Shown piece by piece: positions 47,176 to 55,460 of a stretch of 64,000 bases of DNA (its first letter is position 1; each line of letters begins with the position of its first letter). Source of the DNA: Gillisia sp. CAL575 (GTDB lineage Bacteria > Bacteroidota > Bacteroidia > Flavobacteriales > Flavobacteriaceae); contig NZ_APHJ01000024.1 of the NCBI RefSeq assembly GCF_000403785.1, positions 40,271-104,270 of the forward strand, read 5' to 3'. Below the pieces are notes generated by a model, which worked only from the letters and a program-made list of their open reading frames with translations, was not told where the DNA came from and made no database searches. The position numbers were made by a program, and so were the translations under genes.

Positions 47176-47695
47176 TGTTTATTAATTGGTAGAGTATTTC
47201 GTCTTTAAATTTTCCATTTACTAAAACCCAGTCTTTCTTAATGCCAATAGATTTAAAATCACATTTTTCAAATAATTTGACACTGGCTAAATTATCTGTA
47301 GTAACATTTGCATACACCTGATGTAATCCTAAATGAGTAAAACAATAGTTACTAATCAATTTTAAAACTTCCCCGCCAAAGCCCTTACCGCGGTTTTCAT
47401 CATTTATTATAAGAATCCCCAAAGCAGCTCTTCTGTCTTTAGGCTCCAGATCAAAAATATCTATTAATCCAATTGATGTGTTATCATTACTACAGATCAT
47501 TAATCTAAGCTGTTTTACATCAAAAATATCACGGTGAGAATTTTGAAGATATTTTTTGATTAAAAATCGAGAATAAGGTACTCGTGTGGAACTTATCTCC
47601 CAAAAATCTTCAGAGTTTTCAACCTCCAGAATAAAATCTAGATCTTCGGGCTCCAGCGCCCTTAAATATATCTTATCTCCTTTTAAAGTTAACAT
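47165..47695 (-). CDS. GNAT family N-acetyltransferase (RimJ/RimL type)
   Basis: This 176-residue protein begins LKGDKIYLRALEPEDLDFIL, the usual start of RimJ/RimL-like acetyltransferases. The acetyl-CoA motif is ENRGKGFGGEVLKL, followed by VYANVTTDNLASVKLFEKCDF. The substrate may be a protein N-terminus or a small amine. It overlaps dapF by seven bases and mltG by 11 bases, so dapF-GNAT-mltG form one coupled unit. Confidence 0.93.
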   Translation of the reverse strand: MLTLKGDKIYLRALEPEDLDFILEVENSEDFWEISSTRVPYSRFLIKKYLQNSHRDIFDVKQLRLMICSNDNTSIGLIDIFDLEPKDRRAALGILIINDENRGKGFGGEVLKLISNYCFTHLGLHQVYANVTTDNLASVKLFEKCDFKSIGIKKDWVLVNGKFKDEILYQLINNVY

Positions 47696-48477
47696 TCAAA
47701 TTCTCCTTTAAAGACTTTTGCAGTTGGGCCGGTAAGCCAGATATTGTGATAAGCTCCGTTTTCATTTTCAAAAGAAACTTGTAACTTGCCTCCTGGGGTT
47801 TCCAGATGTATTAAACTCGCATCTGTTTTACCTATTGCATTAACAGCAAGCGCCACCGCAGTAACACCAGTCCCACAAGAATAGGTTTCATCCTCTACTC
47901 CTCTTTCATATGTCCTTACCAAAAAAGTGTCTTTATCTGTTTGCTGAACAAAGTTCACATTGGTTCCCCCACAAGATTCATATTTTTCTGAGTATCTAAT
48001 AGCTGCTCCATCTCGTTTCACATTGATATCTCCCACTTCATCTGAAAATAGAATATGGTGTGGAGATCCGGTATCTAAGAACAATTCATCTTCATTTATT
48101 CCCTTTGCTAAAACATCTTGCATCTTCAAACTCACAATATCTCCATCTATCGTTGCTTCATGATGGCCATCTATTGCATTGAAACTTGCTTTTTTATCGA
48201 TGATTCCAAGGAGATTTGCAAATGCCACCAAACATCTGCCACCATTACCGCACATACTGCTTTGATTACCATCAGAATTATAATACACCATCTTAAAGTC
48301 TTCAGAAGCAATTTCAGAATTTTCTAAGAGGATCAAACCATCAGCACCAATTCCGAATCTACGATGACACAGTTCATGCACAAGATTGGTATTATTTTTG
48401 GAGAATACATCATTACGATTATCAACCATTATAAAGTCGTTACCTGTACCGTGGAATTTGTAAAAAGGAATATTCAT
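47689..48477 (-). CDS. dapF: Diaminopimelate epimerase
   Basis: DapF converts LL- to meso-diaminopimelate for lysine and cell-wall synthesis. The chosen start gives about 262 residues beginning NIPFYKFHGTGNDFIM, the conserved N-terminus. The two catalytic cysteines are in SSMCGNGGRC and ETYSCGTGVTAVA. An in-frame start upstream (48525) lies above the -7 box at 48498-48505 and is rejected. It heads the overlapping set dapF-GNAT-mltG, two of whose members serve the cell wall. Confidence 0.96.
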   Translation of the reverse strand: MNIPFYKFHGTGNDFIMVDNRNDVFSKNNTNLVHELCHRRFGIGADGLILLENSEIASEDFKMVYYNSDGNQSSMCGNGGRCLVAFANLLGIIDKKASFNAIDGHHEATIDGDIVSLKMQDVLAKGINEDELFLDTGSPHHILFSDEVGDINVKRDGAAIRYSEKYESCGGTNVNFVQQTDKDTFLVRTYERGVEDETYSCGTGVTAVALAVNAIGKTDASLIHLETPGGKLQVSFENENGAYHNIWLTGPTAKVFKGEFEC

Positions 48478-48497
48478 GAATGCAGATTTGAATAAAA

Positions 48498-48505
48498 CAA
48501 ATATA
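48498..48505 (-). promoter_or_regulatory. -7 box of the dapF operon
   Basis: On the minus strand this reads TATATTTG, matching TAnnTTTG, about 21 bases before the dapF ATG. A TTGTTTTTAAG about 17-19 bases upstream could be the -33 element. Confidence 0.65.
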
Positions 48506-48613
48506 CAACAATCACTTAAAAACAATCGTTGTATATCAAGGCTTTTAGACCTTTCTAATATTTGATGGCAGATTGATTAGTTTTTTTATAGAATTAAAAT
48601 TATAAAGTAAAAA

Positions 48614-50014
48614 ATGAAACAATTTATTAAATTACTTAGTGTTTCCGTTTTGGGTGGAGTTTTAACTCTAGGCTCTTATAAACTAATAATACATGAAGAT
48701 GAATCTTTTTATAAGCGCACTCCAGTAGAACAAGAAATATCTTCGTTTATTCCAGTTTCCAGTTCTAAAAACATCTACGGAACAAATGCAGACTTTACTG
48801 AGGCTGCAGAAAAAACAGTTCATTCAGTAGTGCATGTTAAAAATGTTGCCGTTTTCGACAAGCCAAATAATGTCTGGGAATATTATTCTCGAGGCGGAAC
48901 TACCGGTAAAGCTCTACAAGGAGCAGGCTCTGGTGTCATAATTTCGCCAGATGGCTATATAATTACCAATAACCATGTTATAGATGGTGCTGGAGAAATT
49001 GAAGTGACTCTAAATAATAATAAAACTTATGTTGCAAAACTAATTGGAACAGATACCAAAGCAGATATCGCTCTAATTAAAATAGATGAAGAAGACCTAG
49101 AGTACATTCCTTTTGGAAATTCCAATAATGTTAAACTAGGCGAATGGGTCTTGGCAGTGGGGAATCCTTTTAACCTAACTTCTACTGTTACTGCAGGAAT
49201 TGTAAGTGCAAAAGCAAGAGATTTAAATATTTATGATGGTAGCCCACAATCCTTTATTCAAACCGATGCTGCAATAAACCCGGGAAATAGTGGTGGTGCA
49301 CTTGTAAATATAGATGGCGAACTAATTGGAATTAATACCGCTATCACTTCTCAAACGGGTAGTTATATTGGTTATGGTTTTGCTGTTCCTTCTAACAATG
49401 CCAGAAAAATCGTAGAGGATATTATGGAATATGGAAATGTTCAGCAAGGCATTTTGGGAATTAGTGGTATAGATGTGAATCAAAATATTTCTAAAGAATA
49501 TGAACTTACAACATCACAGGGAGTTATTGTAGGTTATGTGGAATCTGGAAGTGGAGCTTCTCTGGCTGGGATTAAACAAGGAGATGTAATAAGACAAATA
49601 GATAATATTGAAATAAAAAAAATGGCCGATCTCACAGGTTATCTGGGTTCTAAAAGACCAAAAGATGTGGTGAAGGTTAAAATATTAAGAGATGGAGCAG
49701 AACGTGAGCTCACAGTAACATTAACAAAATATGAAACTTTTGCAATTGAGAAAATTGGTTTAGAAATCACCAATGCATCCAAAATGGATCTTAAAGAATA
49801 TAAAACCACCAATGGGGTGAAAATATCTAGGGCGTTAAAGGGAGACAAACAATCTCAAGCCTTAATTGGAATTATCATTACCAAAATTAATGATCAAAAA
49901 GTTAATGATGTAGATGAAGTTAAGCGAGTTTTAAACTCAAAGAACCCATCTGAGCCTATTAGTGTCACTTTTGTTAATAAAGATGGGAAGGAATTAACCT
50001 ATATCTGGAGGTAA
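48614..50014 (+). CDS. DegP/HtrA-type periplasmic serine endoprotease (Do family)
   Basis: This is a 466-residue exported protease and chaperone for misfolded envelope proteins. An N-terminal hydrophobic segment (VSVLGGVLTLGSYKLII) acts as signal or anchor. The trypsin-like domain has the triad His121 (TNNHVIDG), Asp151 (KADIALIK) and Ser226 (NPGNSGGALV). Two PDZ domains follow, at about residues 285-370 and 390-465. A strong terminator follows 20 bases downstream, so it is probably a single-gene transcript. Confidence 0.96.
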   Translation: MKQFIKLLSVSVLGGVLTLGSYKLIIHEDESFYKRTPVEQEISSFIPVSSSKNIYGTNADFTEAAEKTVHSVVHVKNVAVFDKPNNVWEYYSRGGTTGKALQGAGSGVIISPDGYIITNNHVIDGAGEIEVTLNNNKTYVAKLIGTDTKADIALIKIDEEDLEYIPFGNSNNVKLGEWVLAVGNPFNLTSTVTAGIVSAKARDLNIYDGSPQSFIQTDAAINPGNSGGALVNIDGELIGINTAITSQTGSYIGYGFAVPSNNARKIVEDIMEYGNVQQGILGISGIDVNQNISKEYELTTSQGVIVGYVESGSGASLAGIKQGDVIRQIDNIEIKKMADLTGYLGSKRPKDVVKVKILRDGAERELTVTLTKYETFAIEKIGLEITNASKMDLKEYKTTNGVKISRALKGDKQSQALIGIIITKINDQKVNDVDEVKRVLNSKNPSEPISVTFVNKDGKELTYIWR

Positions 50015-50032
50015 ATTTATTCTACACGAAAC

Positions 50033-50070
50033 AATAACCTACTGTAATAATTATAGTAGGTTATTTTTTA
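50033..50070 (+). terminator. Terminator after the DegP/HtrA gene
   Basis: AATAACCTACT pairs with AGTAGGTTATT (11 bp) around an 11-base loop, followed by a T-rich tract. Confidence 0.85.
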
Positions 50071-50102
50071 TATAAATATTTCACGAAAACGTTTGAAATA
50101 TA

Positions 50103-50110
50103 TACTTTTG
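50103..50110 (+). promoter_or_regulatory. -7 box of the GAPDH promoter
   Basis: TACTTTTG followed by CAG matches TAnnTTTGC. The ATG follows about 35 bases later. No clear -33 element was seen. Confidence 0.65.
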
Positions 50111-50145
50111 CAGCGTTTTAAAACAAAATATAACTCAAATAAAAA

Positions 50146-51594
50146 ATGGGATTTAACGAAGTTTACGAAAAAGAACTTGCTTTTCAAGCAGACCGCAGAC
50201 GTGCCTCTGTGGAGTTTATTAAAATAATAAGCGATCTATGGTATGACAAATCTATAGAATTGGTTTTATTCAGAAATCAACTTATCAATAGAAATGTAAG
50301 TGACATTCTTAACCTACATGAATATGCAGGTGCATTTGTAGAAAAGCCCATCTCAATTTTTGATTCTGTTGAAATAGCACAGGCAATAAAAGATCTGGAT
50401 CTTCCTCCAGCAAAATTAGACATTGGTAAACTTACTTATGAGTATCACTTAGAAGATGTAGATTATAATAATGCAAAGTCTTTTATTTCATCTAAATTAA
50501 AAGACGCTAAAGATTACCAAGATATCACTCCAAAAGACGTAGTTCTATACGGATTTGGAAGGATTGGTAGGTTAGTCGCCAGAGAATTAATGACCAGAAC
50601 TGGAGTTGGTAGCCAACTTAGGCTTAGAGCTATTGTTACTCGTGGTAAAGTAAATGCTACTATATTAGAAAAAAGAGCTTCTCTTTTAAGAAATGATTCT
50701 ATTCATGGAGATTTTTCAGGAACTGTTTCCGTAGATGAGGAAAACTCCGCTTTAGTAATTAATGGAACTACGGTTCATATTATTTCAGCAAATAATCCAG
50801 AAGAAATAGATTATACGGTATACGGGATTGACGATGCACTTATTATAGACAATACCGGTGCATTTAGAGATCAGGATGATTTAGCAAGACATTTAACCTC
50901 TAATGGAGCTAGTAAAGTTTTAATTACGGCACCTGCAAAAGGAGTTCCAAATATTGTTCATGGGGTTAATCACACAGAACATAATCCAGATGAGATCTCT
51001 ATATTCTCTGCAGCATCTTGTACTACCAATGCTATAACCCCAGTTTTAAAGGCCATTCAAGATTCTTTAGGTGTTGTGCATGGTCATTTAGAAACGATTC
51101 ACGCATATACTAATGACCAGAATTTGGTAGATAATATGCATAGTAAATACAGAAGAGGTCGTGCTGCTGGTTTAAATATGGTAATTACTGAAACTGGAGC
51201 CGGGCAAGCCGTAGCAAAAGCTTTACCTATATTTGATGGAAAATTAACTTCAAATGCAATTAGAGTACCTATTCCTAATGGATCTTTAGCAATATTGAAT
51301 TTGGAAGTAGAAGCTGCAACCTCTCTAGAGGGCGTAAATACCATTCTAAAAAAATATGCTCTAGAAGGTGAATTAGTAGAGCAAATAAAATATTCTATAG
51401 ATAATGAGTTGGTATCTTCAGACATCGTTGGTTCTTCTGCTCCTTCAATTTATGATAGTAAAGCAACCATAGTAACTGAAGATGGAAAGAATATTGTACT
51501 ATATATTTGGTATGATAATGAATATGGATATAGCCATCAAGTAATTAGATTGGCAAAATACATTGCTAAAGTTAGACGATTTACTTATTACTAG
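50146..51594 (+). CDS. Glyceraldehyde-3-phosphate dehydrogenase, long Bacteroidota form
   Basis: This enzyme interconverts glyceraldehyde-3-phosphate and 1,3-bisphosphoglycerate in glycolysis or gluconeogenesis. At 482 residues it is about 150 longer than the common type, because an N-terminal extension of roughly 125 residues precedes the Rossmann start (VVLYGFGRIGRLVAREL). The catalytic cysteine is Cys292 in AASCTTNAITP. The C-terminal IWYDNEYGYSHQVIRLA is standard. The extension has no recognised domain. It is flanked by its own promoter and a strong terminator. Confidence 0.94.
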   Translation: MGFNEVYEKELAFQADRRRASVEFIKIISDLWYDKSIELVLFRNQLINRNVSDILNLHEYAGAFVEKPISIFDSVEIAQAIKDLDLPPAKLDIGKLTYEYHLEDVDYNNAKSFISSKLKDAKDYQDITPKDVVLYGFGRIGRLVARELMTRTGVGSQLRLRAIVTRGKVNATILEKRASLLRNDSIHGDFSGTVSVDEENSALVINGTTVHIISANNPEEIDYTVYGIDDALIIDNTGAFRDQDDLARHLTSNGASKVLITAPAKGVPNIVHGVNHTEHNPDEISIFSAASCTTNAITPVLKAIQDSLGVVHGHLETIHAYTNDQNLVDNMHSKYRRGRAAGLNMVITETGAGQAVAKALPIFDGKLTSNAIRVPIPNGSLAILNLEVEAATSLEGVNTILKKYALEGELVEQIKYSIDNELVSSDIVGSSAPSIYDSKATIVTEDGKNIVLYIWYDNEYGYSHQVIRLAKYIAKVRRFTYY

Positions 51595-51627
51595 CATTCT
51601 TATAATTCTCAGAATATCAGTATATTT

Positions 51628-51662
51628 AAAAAAGGTTCAGAAATTTCTGAACCTTTTTTTTT
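51628..51662 (+). terminator. Terminator after the GAPDH gene
   Basis: GGTTCAGAAA pairs perfectly with TTTCTGAACC, extended by A and T runs on either side. It could work in both directions. Confidence 0.9.
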
Positions 51663-51771
51663 ATTTCTGATCTATTTTTATAATACTTTAATATCCTCAT
51701 TCAGCTCAATAAACTACTTGACTTATTAAGGCTAATTATTTTAAGTAATTTGCATATTCAACGATGACAAG

Positions 51772-52944
51772 ATGACTTCAGAAAAAAAGAAAAAAAGGAA
51801 AGCTTACAAAAAGAAGCGTTATACCGCTCCACTAATTATTTTGGTTTTGTTAATTGCGGCAAGAATTTATTTACCCTATTGGTTAAAAGACCATGTAAAT
51901 GAAGCCTTAGCTGAAATTCCCGGGTATTACGGGCAGGTAGAAGATATCGATGTTTCATTATATAGAGGAGCCTACGAAATAAAAGGCATGTATTTAAATA
52001 GGGTAAATGCAGATACCCAAGTACCATTTCTTAATTTCCCATCTAATGATATCTCCATAGAATGGAAATCTCTTTTTAAAGGAAAGATAGTAAGTGAAAT
52101 AATAATGTATAAACCAGAAATCATCTATATTTTTGAAGACCAAAATGAAGAAATTCCCGAAGAAGAAGGTGGCTCTGCAAATATAGATGACTGGACAAAG
52201 GTATTAACAGATCTTGTTCCGATAGATATTAACCATTTTGAGGCACACAACGCCAAAGTAGCTTTTGTAGAATTGCAAAAAGAACCCAATGTAGATCTCT
52301 ATATAAATAATGTAGAGTTGGTTGCCGATAATTTAAGGAATGTTGTAGGTGCTAACAGAACCCTCCCCTCCCCTGTTACTGCCACTGGAATCACCATTGG
52401 TCAAGGGAGCATGAAACTTGATGGTAAAATGAATCTTGTAAAAGAGATCCCAGATATGGATTTAAGCCTATCTATTGAAGGCGGAGATGTTACGGCACTT
52501 AATAATTTCACTAGACCCTATGCGGGAATAGATTTTGAAAGTGGAACGTTTGGACTTTATAGTGAAGTTGCAATTGCTGATGGTTATATGAAAGGTTATT
52601 TAAAACCTTTACTTACAGACACAAAACTAATTGGAAAAGAAGATGGTGTATTAGGAGTATTATGGGAAGGATTTGTTGGCTTTTTTAAATTTATTCTAAA
52701 AAATCAAAGCACAGATACCTTGGCAACAAAGGTTCCGCTGGAAGGAGACCTTAATAATGTAGAGGCTGGAGTATGGCCAACAGTATTCAATATTTTTGAG
52801 AATGCATGGATCAAGGCTTTTTCTGGTGAGGTAGATGATGATATTGAATTTAAAGATGCTTTTAAAGAAAAAGAACTATCTAGAGAAGAAAAAAAGGAAT
52901 TAAGACAAGAAAAAAGGGAAGAAAGGAAAAATGATGATAATTAA
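51772..52944 (+). CDS. DUF748 domain membrane-anchored protein
   Basis: This 390-residue protein has one N-terminal membrane helix (about residues 19-36, APLIILVLLIAARIYL) and a large periplasmic beta-rich region of the DUF748/AsmA-like type (YGQVEDIDVSLYRGAYEIKG, IDINHFEAHNAKVAF, VTATGITIGQG). The C-terminal 30 residues are a highly charged Lys/Glu/Arg tail. AsmA-like proteins often work in outer-membrane lipid transport or assembly; the specific role here is unknown. Confidence 0.85.
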   Translation: MTSEKKKKRKAYKKKRYTAPLIILVLLIAARIYLPYWLKDHVNEALAEIPGYYGQVEDIDVSLYRGAYEIKGMYLNRVNADTQVPFLNFPSNDISIEWKSLFKGKIVSEIIMYKPEIIYIFEDQNEEIPEEEGGSANIDDWTKVLTDLVPIDINHFEAHNAKVAFVELQKEPNVDLYINNVELVADNLRNVVGANRTLPSPVTATGITIGQGSMKLDGKMNLVKEIPDMDLSLSIEGGDVTALNNFTRPYAGIDFESGTFGLYSEVAIADGYMKGYLKPLLTDTKLIGKEDGVLGVLWEGFVGFFKFILKNQSTDTLATKVPLEGDLNNVEAGVWPTVFNIFENAWIKAFSGEVDDDIEFKDAFKEKELSREEKKELRQEKREERKNDDN

Positions 52945-53158
52945 AATGATATAATAGCTAAGATAAATTACCTTGAAATAAGATTATATAACTAGAATTC
53001 TAAATAAATTTAAATTTTGATAAAGTTCAAGGAAATTTATTCTTTTATTAAGAGTCATTTGGTTGAAATGAAACTGACTTAATTTATATTAATTAATAAT
53101 TTTAACAATAACTATTTTTTGAGAACGTTGTTAGGAGTACCAAACAAAAAACAATAAA

Positions 53159-53743
53159 ATGAATAAACTATTATTATTAGGATTAGCGATCCTCTTTCTC
53201 ACATTTTCGGCAACTGCTCAGGATAGTGAAGAAAGCGAAAATCCTGTGGAAGATGAATTTACAAGAATTATTGAAGGATCTAATGATTATCAAGGTTACA
53301 AGGTTGTAGACTACAACGATCTAGTGAAACTTAAACAGAATACTGCAAATTTTATTTCCAATATAAATAATGAAATTGTAACTCAAAAGAATACTATAGA
53401 TCAACAGCAAAAGGAGGTAATTCAGTTAAAGAAAAATTTGGAAAGCACTCAGGACAATTTAAAAGCAGTGACTGCAGAAAAAGACGCTATCACGTTTTTA
53501 GGAATGCCTTTTAGCAAAGGAACTTACATGGCATTAATGTGGGGAATTGTAGCGATCTTAATCCTATTCTTACTTTTCTTTATTTTTCAGTTCAAAAAAG
53601 GTCATGTGCAAACCTCTGAGGCTAGAAATAATTTGATAGAGACTGAGAAAGAATTTGAAGCTTTTAAAGCAAAGTCTCTTGTGAAGGAGCAAAGGCTTGG
53701 TAGATTATTGCAAGACGAAAGAAATAAAGCTAGTGATAAATAA
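53159..53743 (+). CDS. Secreted/membrane coiled-coil protein of unknown function next to trmD
   Basis: This 194-residue protein has a signal peptide (LLLLGLAILFLTFSATAQ), a coiled coil around residues 70-110 (LKQNTANFISNINNEIV then heptads), one membrane helix around residues 121-143 (MALMWGIVAILILFLLFFIF) and a charged cytoplasmic C-terminus. Homologues in flavobacteria are often labelled tRNA methyltransferase, probably because they lie beside trmD; no methyltransferase motif is present here. It lies 67 bases upstream of trmD. The function is unknown. Confidence 0.8.
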   Translation: MNKLLLLGLAILFLTFSATAQDSEESENPVEDEFTRIIEGSNDYQGYKVVDYNDLVKLKQNTANFISNINNEIVTQKNTIDQQQKEVIQLKKNLESTQDNLKAVTAEKDAITFLGMPFSKGTYMALMWGIVAILILFLLFFIFQFKKGHVQTSEARNNLIETEKEFEAFKAKSLVKEQRLGRLLQDERNKASDK

Positions 53744-53810
53744 ATAAGATTTCTTCAGAAGCTTTAGCTTATACATATTTCGCATCTTTGCATTTTTAAA
53801 ATTAACTAGC

Positions 53811-54491
53811 ATGCGCATAGATATTATAACAGTTGTTCCCGATATTCTTACAAGTCCGTTTGAGGTTTCCATTTTAAAGCGAGCTATAGAAAAAGGCCTT
53901 GTAGAGATACACTTACACAATCTTAGGGACTATGTAACTGATAATTATAAACAGATAGATGACTATCAATTTGGCGGCGGCGCAGGAATGGTAATGATGA
54001 TTGAACCAATAGATAAATGTATTACAAATTTAAAATCTCAAAGAGATTATGATGAAGTGATATATATGACGCCAGATGGTGATAAATTTGACCAAAGAAC
54101 GGCAAATGCTCTTTCCTTAAAAGGTAATATTATTATACTATGTGGACATTATAAAGGTGTAGATCAAAGAGTACGAGATCACTTTGTAACGAAAGAGATC
54201 TCTATTGGAGATTATGTATTATCTGGTGGCGAATTAGCAGCTGCCGTGGTTTGTGATTCTATTATTAGACTAATTCCTGGAGTTTTAGGTAATGAAACTT
54301 CAGCATTAACAGATTCTTTTCAAGATGATTTGCTGGCACCACCAGTCTACACGAGGCCTGCAGATTACAAAGGTTGGAAGGTACCAGAAATATTAACCTC
54401 TGGAAATTTCCCAAAAATAGAATCATGGCGAGAAGATCAGTCCTATGAAAGAACTAAGAAATTACGTCCTGATTTATTAGGAGAGGAATAA
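53811..54491 (+). CDS. trmD: tRNA (guanine-N1)-methyltransferase TrmD
   Basis: TrmD methylates N1 of guanosine 37 in tRNA to prevent frameshifting. The 226-residue length is normal. The SPOUT knot is seen in [15 protein letters not shown] and [30 protein letters not shown] and the C-terminal [17 protein letters not shown] are family marks. A near-consensus -7 box CATCTTTG (53783-53790) precedes it. rplS follows after its own promoter, as trmD and rplS are often neighbours. Confidence 0.97.
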   Translation: MRIDIITVVPDILTSPFEVSILKRAIEKGLVEIHLHNLRDYVTDNYKQIDDYQFGGGAGMVMMIEPIDKCITNLKSQRDYDEVIYMTPDGDKFDQRTANALSLKGNIIILCGHYKGVDQRVRDHFVTKEISIGDYVLSGGELAAAVVCDSIIRLIPGVLGNETSALTDSFQDDLLAPPVYTRPADYKGWKVPEILTSGNFPKIESWREDQSYERTKKLRPDLLGEE

Positions 54492-54504
54492 TTCAAAATT
54501 CTGC

Positions 54505-54534
54505 TTGTTTATAGTTTTAAATTTTCTAATTTTG
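54505..54534 (+). promoter_or_regulatory. rplS promoter
   Basis: A -33 TTG (54505-54507) and a -7 box TAATTTTG (54527-54534) are separated by 19 bases, the best full match to the Bacteroidota consensus in this window. The leader to the ATG is about 65 bases and may fold. Confidence 0.75.
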
Positions 54535-54604
54535 CACTCGTTTCTATATTAACCTCTGGCGAGATCCGTGAATGTTGATTTAGACTTTATTAAAAATATT
54601 AATT

Positions 54605-54958
54605 ATGGAATCCCTAATTAAATTCGTTCAAGACGAATTCGTTACTAAAAAAGATTTTCCTGAATATTCTGCAGGTGATACAATCACTGTCTACTATGAA
54701 ATTAAGGAAGGGGCTAAAACTCGTACCCAGTTTTTTAGAGGTGTAGTTATTCAAGTTAAAGGAAGTGGTTCTTCCAAAACTTTTACCATTAGAAAAATAA
54801 GTGGTACAGTTGGAGTAGAACGTATATTCCCAGTTAACTTACCTGCATTGCAGAAAATTGAAGTTAATAAGCGTGGTGCCGTTAGAAGAGCTCGTATTTA
54901 TTACTTTAGAGGTCTTACAGGTAAAAAAGCCCGTATCAAAGAACAGAGAAGAAGATAA
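54605..54958 (+). CDS. rplS: Ribosomal protein L19
   Basis: This is a 117-residue large-subunit protein at the interface with the small subunit. Family marks are FPEYSAGDTITVYYEIKEG, TRTQFFRGVVIQVKGSGSS, TVGVERIFPVNLP and the C-terminal RRARIYYFRGLTGKKARIK. It is transcribed from a strong own promoter and ends at a strong terminator, so it is probably monocistronic. Confidence 0.98.
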   Translation: MESLIKFVQDEFVTKKDFPEYSAGDTITVYYEIKEGAKTRTQFFRGVVIQVKGSGSSKTFTIRKISGTVGVERIFPVNLPALQKIEVNKRGAVRRARIYYFRGLTGKKARIKEQRRR

Positions 54959-54980
54959 TTATTTTTCTCTTGAGAAAATA

Positions 54981-55007
54981 AAAAGCCCCTTAATTGGGGC
55001 TTTTTTT
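54981..55007. terminator. rplS terminator, possibly bidirectional
   Basis: AAAAGCCCC pairs with GGGGCTTTT around a TTAATT loop with T and A runs on both sides. It ends rplS on the plus strand and could also end a minus-strand transcript from 55.27 kb. A nearly identical copy lies at 56895-56922. Confidence 0.9.
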
Positions 55008-55167
55008 ATGCTAAACAATTTACTACCCCTAGGATCGCCTCATTAGCAAAAGTTTTATTTTTAAAACGTGTTCCTCTAAAACACCTTGAGCCGGATTTGC
55101 CACAAAGATTATTTACTTTGCCTTCCGTATTACTTACCCACCCATATCCAGTTGACTTCCAAATCAC
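55006..55167 (-). CDS. Candidate small ORF (53 residues) of unknown function
   Basis: A GTG-started frame of 53 residues reads (M)IWKSTGYGWVSNTEGK... and ends ...ILGVVNCLA, with three cysteines. The stop codon touches the A/T run of the rplS terminator, and a full -7 box (TATGTTTG, minus strand, 55278-55285) lies 110 bases upstream. The DNA here is less AT-rich than the adjacent 55.18-55.46 kb. There is no recognised family. A chance frame in a non-coding RNA or decayed gene is equally possible. Confidence 0.25.
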   Translation of the reverse strand: MIWKSTGYGWVSNTEGKVNNLCGKSGSRCFRGTRFKNKTFANEAILGVVNCLA

Positions 55168-55460
55168 CTCTTTTCTAATTTTTATTCTATTTCACTAACC
55201 TTATACATTGAATAATTCTATAATTTTCTAAAAATTTTAAGTATTATAAAGGCAATATTATCCTCTATTAATAAAAACAAACATAATTGGCTATATAATC
55301 AAAAATAGAATAATATTATACCTATAAAAACTAATCTTAACCCTTATAACATATAGGATTAACTCATATCATTATTTAACAATTGTTGAGTGTTAAATAA
55401 TAATAGGACTCATAATTTTATATTAAATTCAGCGACATTAACCGTTAAAAAAAAATAAAA
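55168..55460. other. AT-rich region upstream of the S8 peptidase gene
   Basis: About 290 very AT-rich bases contain no ORF. They hold a minus-strand -7 box at 55278-55285. Further plausible plus-strand promoter matter for the peptidase lies close to its start, without a clean TAnnTTTG match. Confidence 0.4.

Noticed and set aside
48478..48525. Longer N-terminus for DapF
   Set aside because: It would start above the -7 box at 48498-48505. DapF homologues start at NIPFYKFHGTGNDF.
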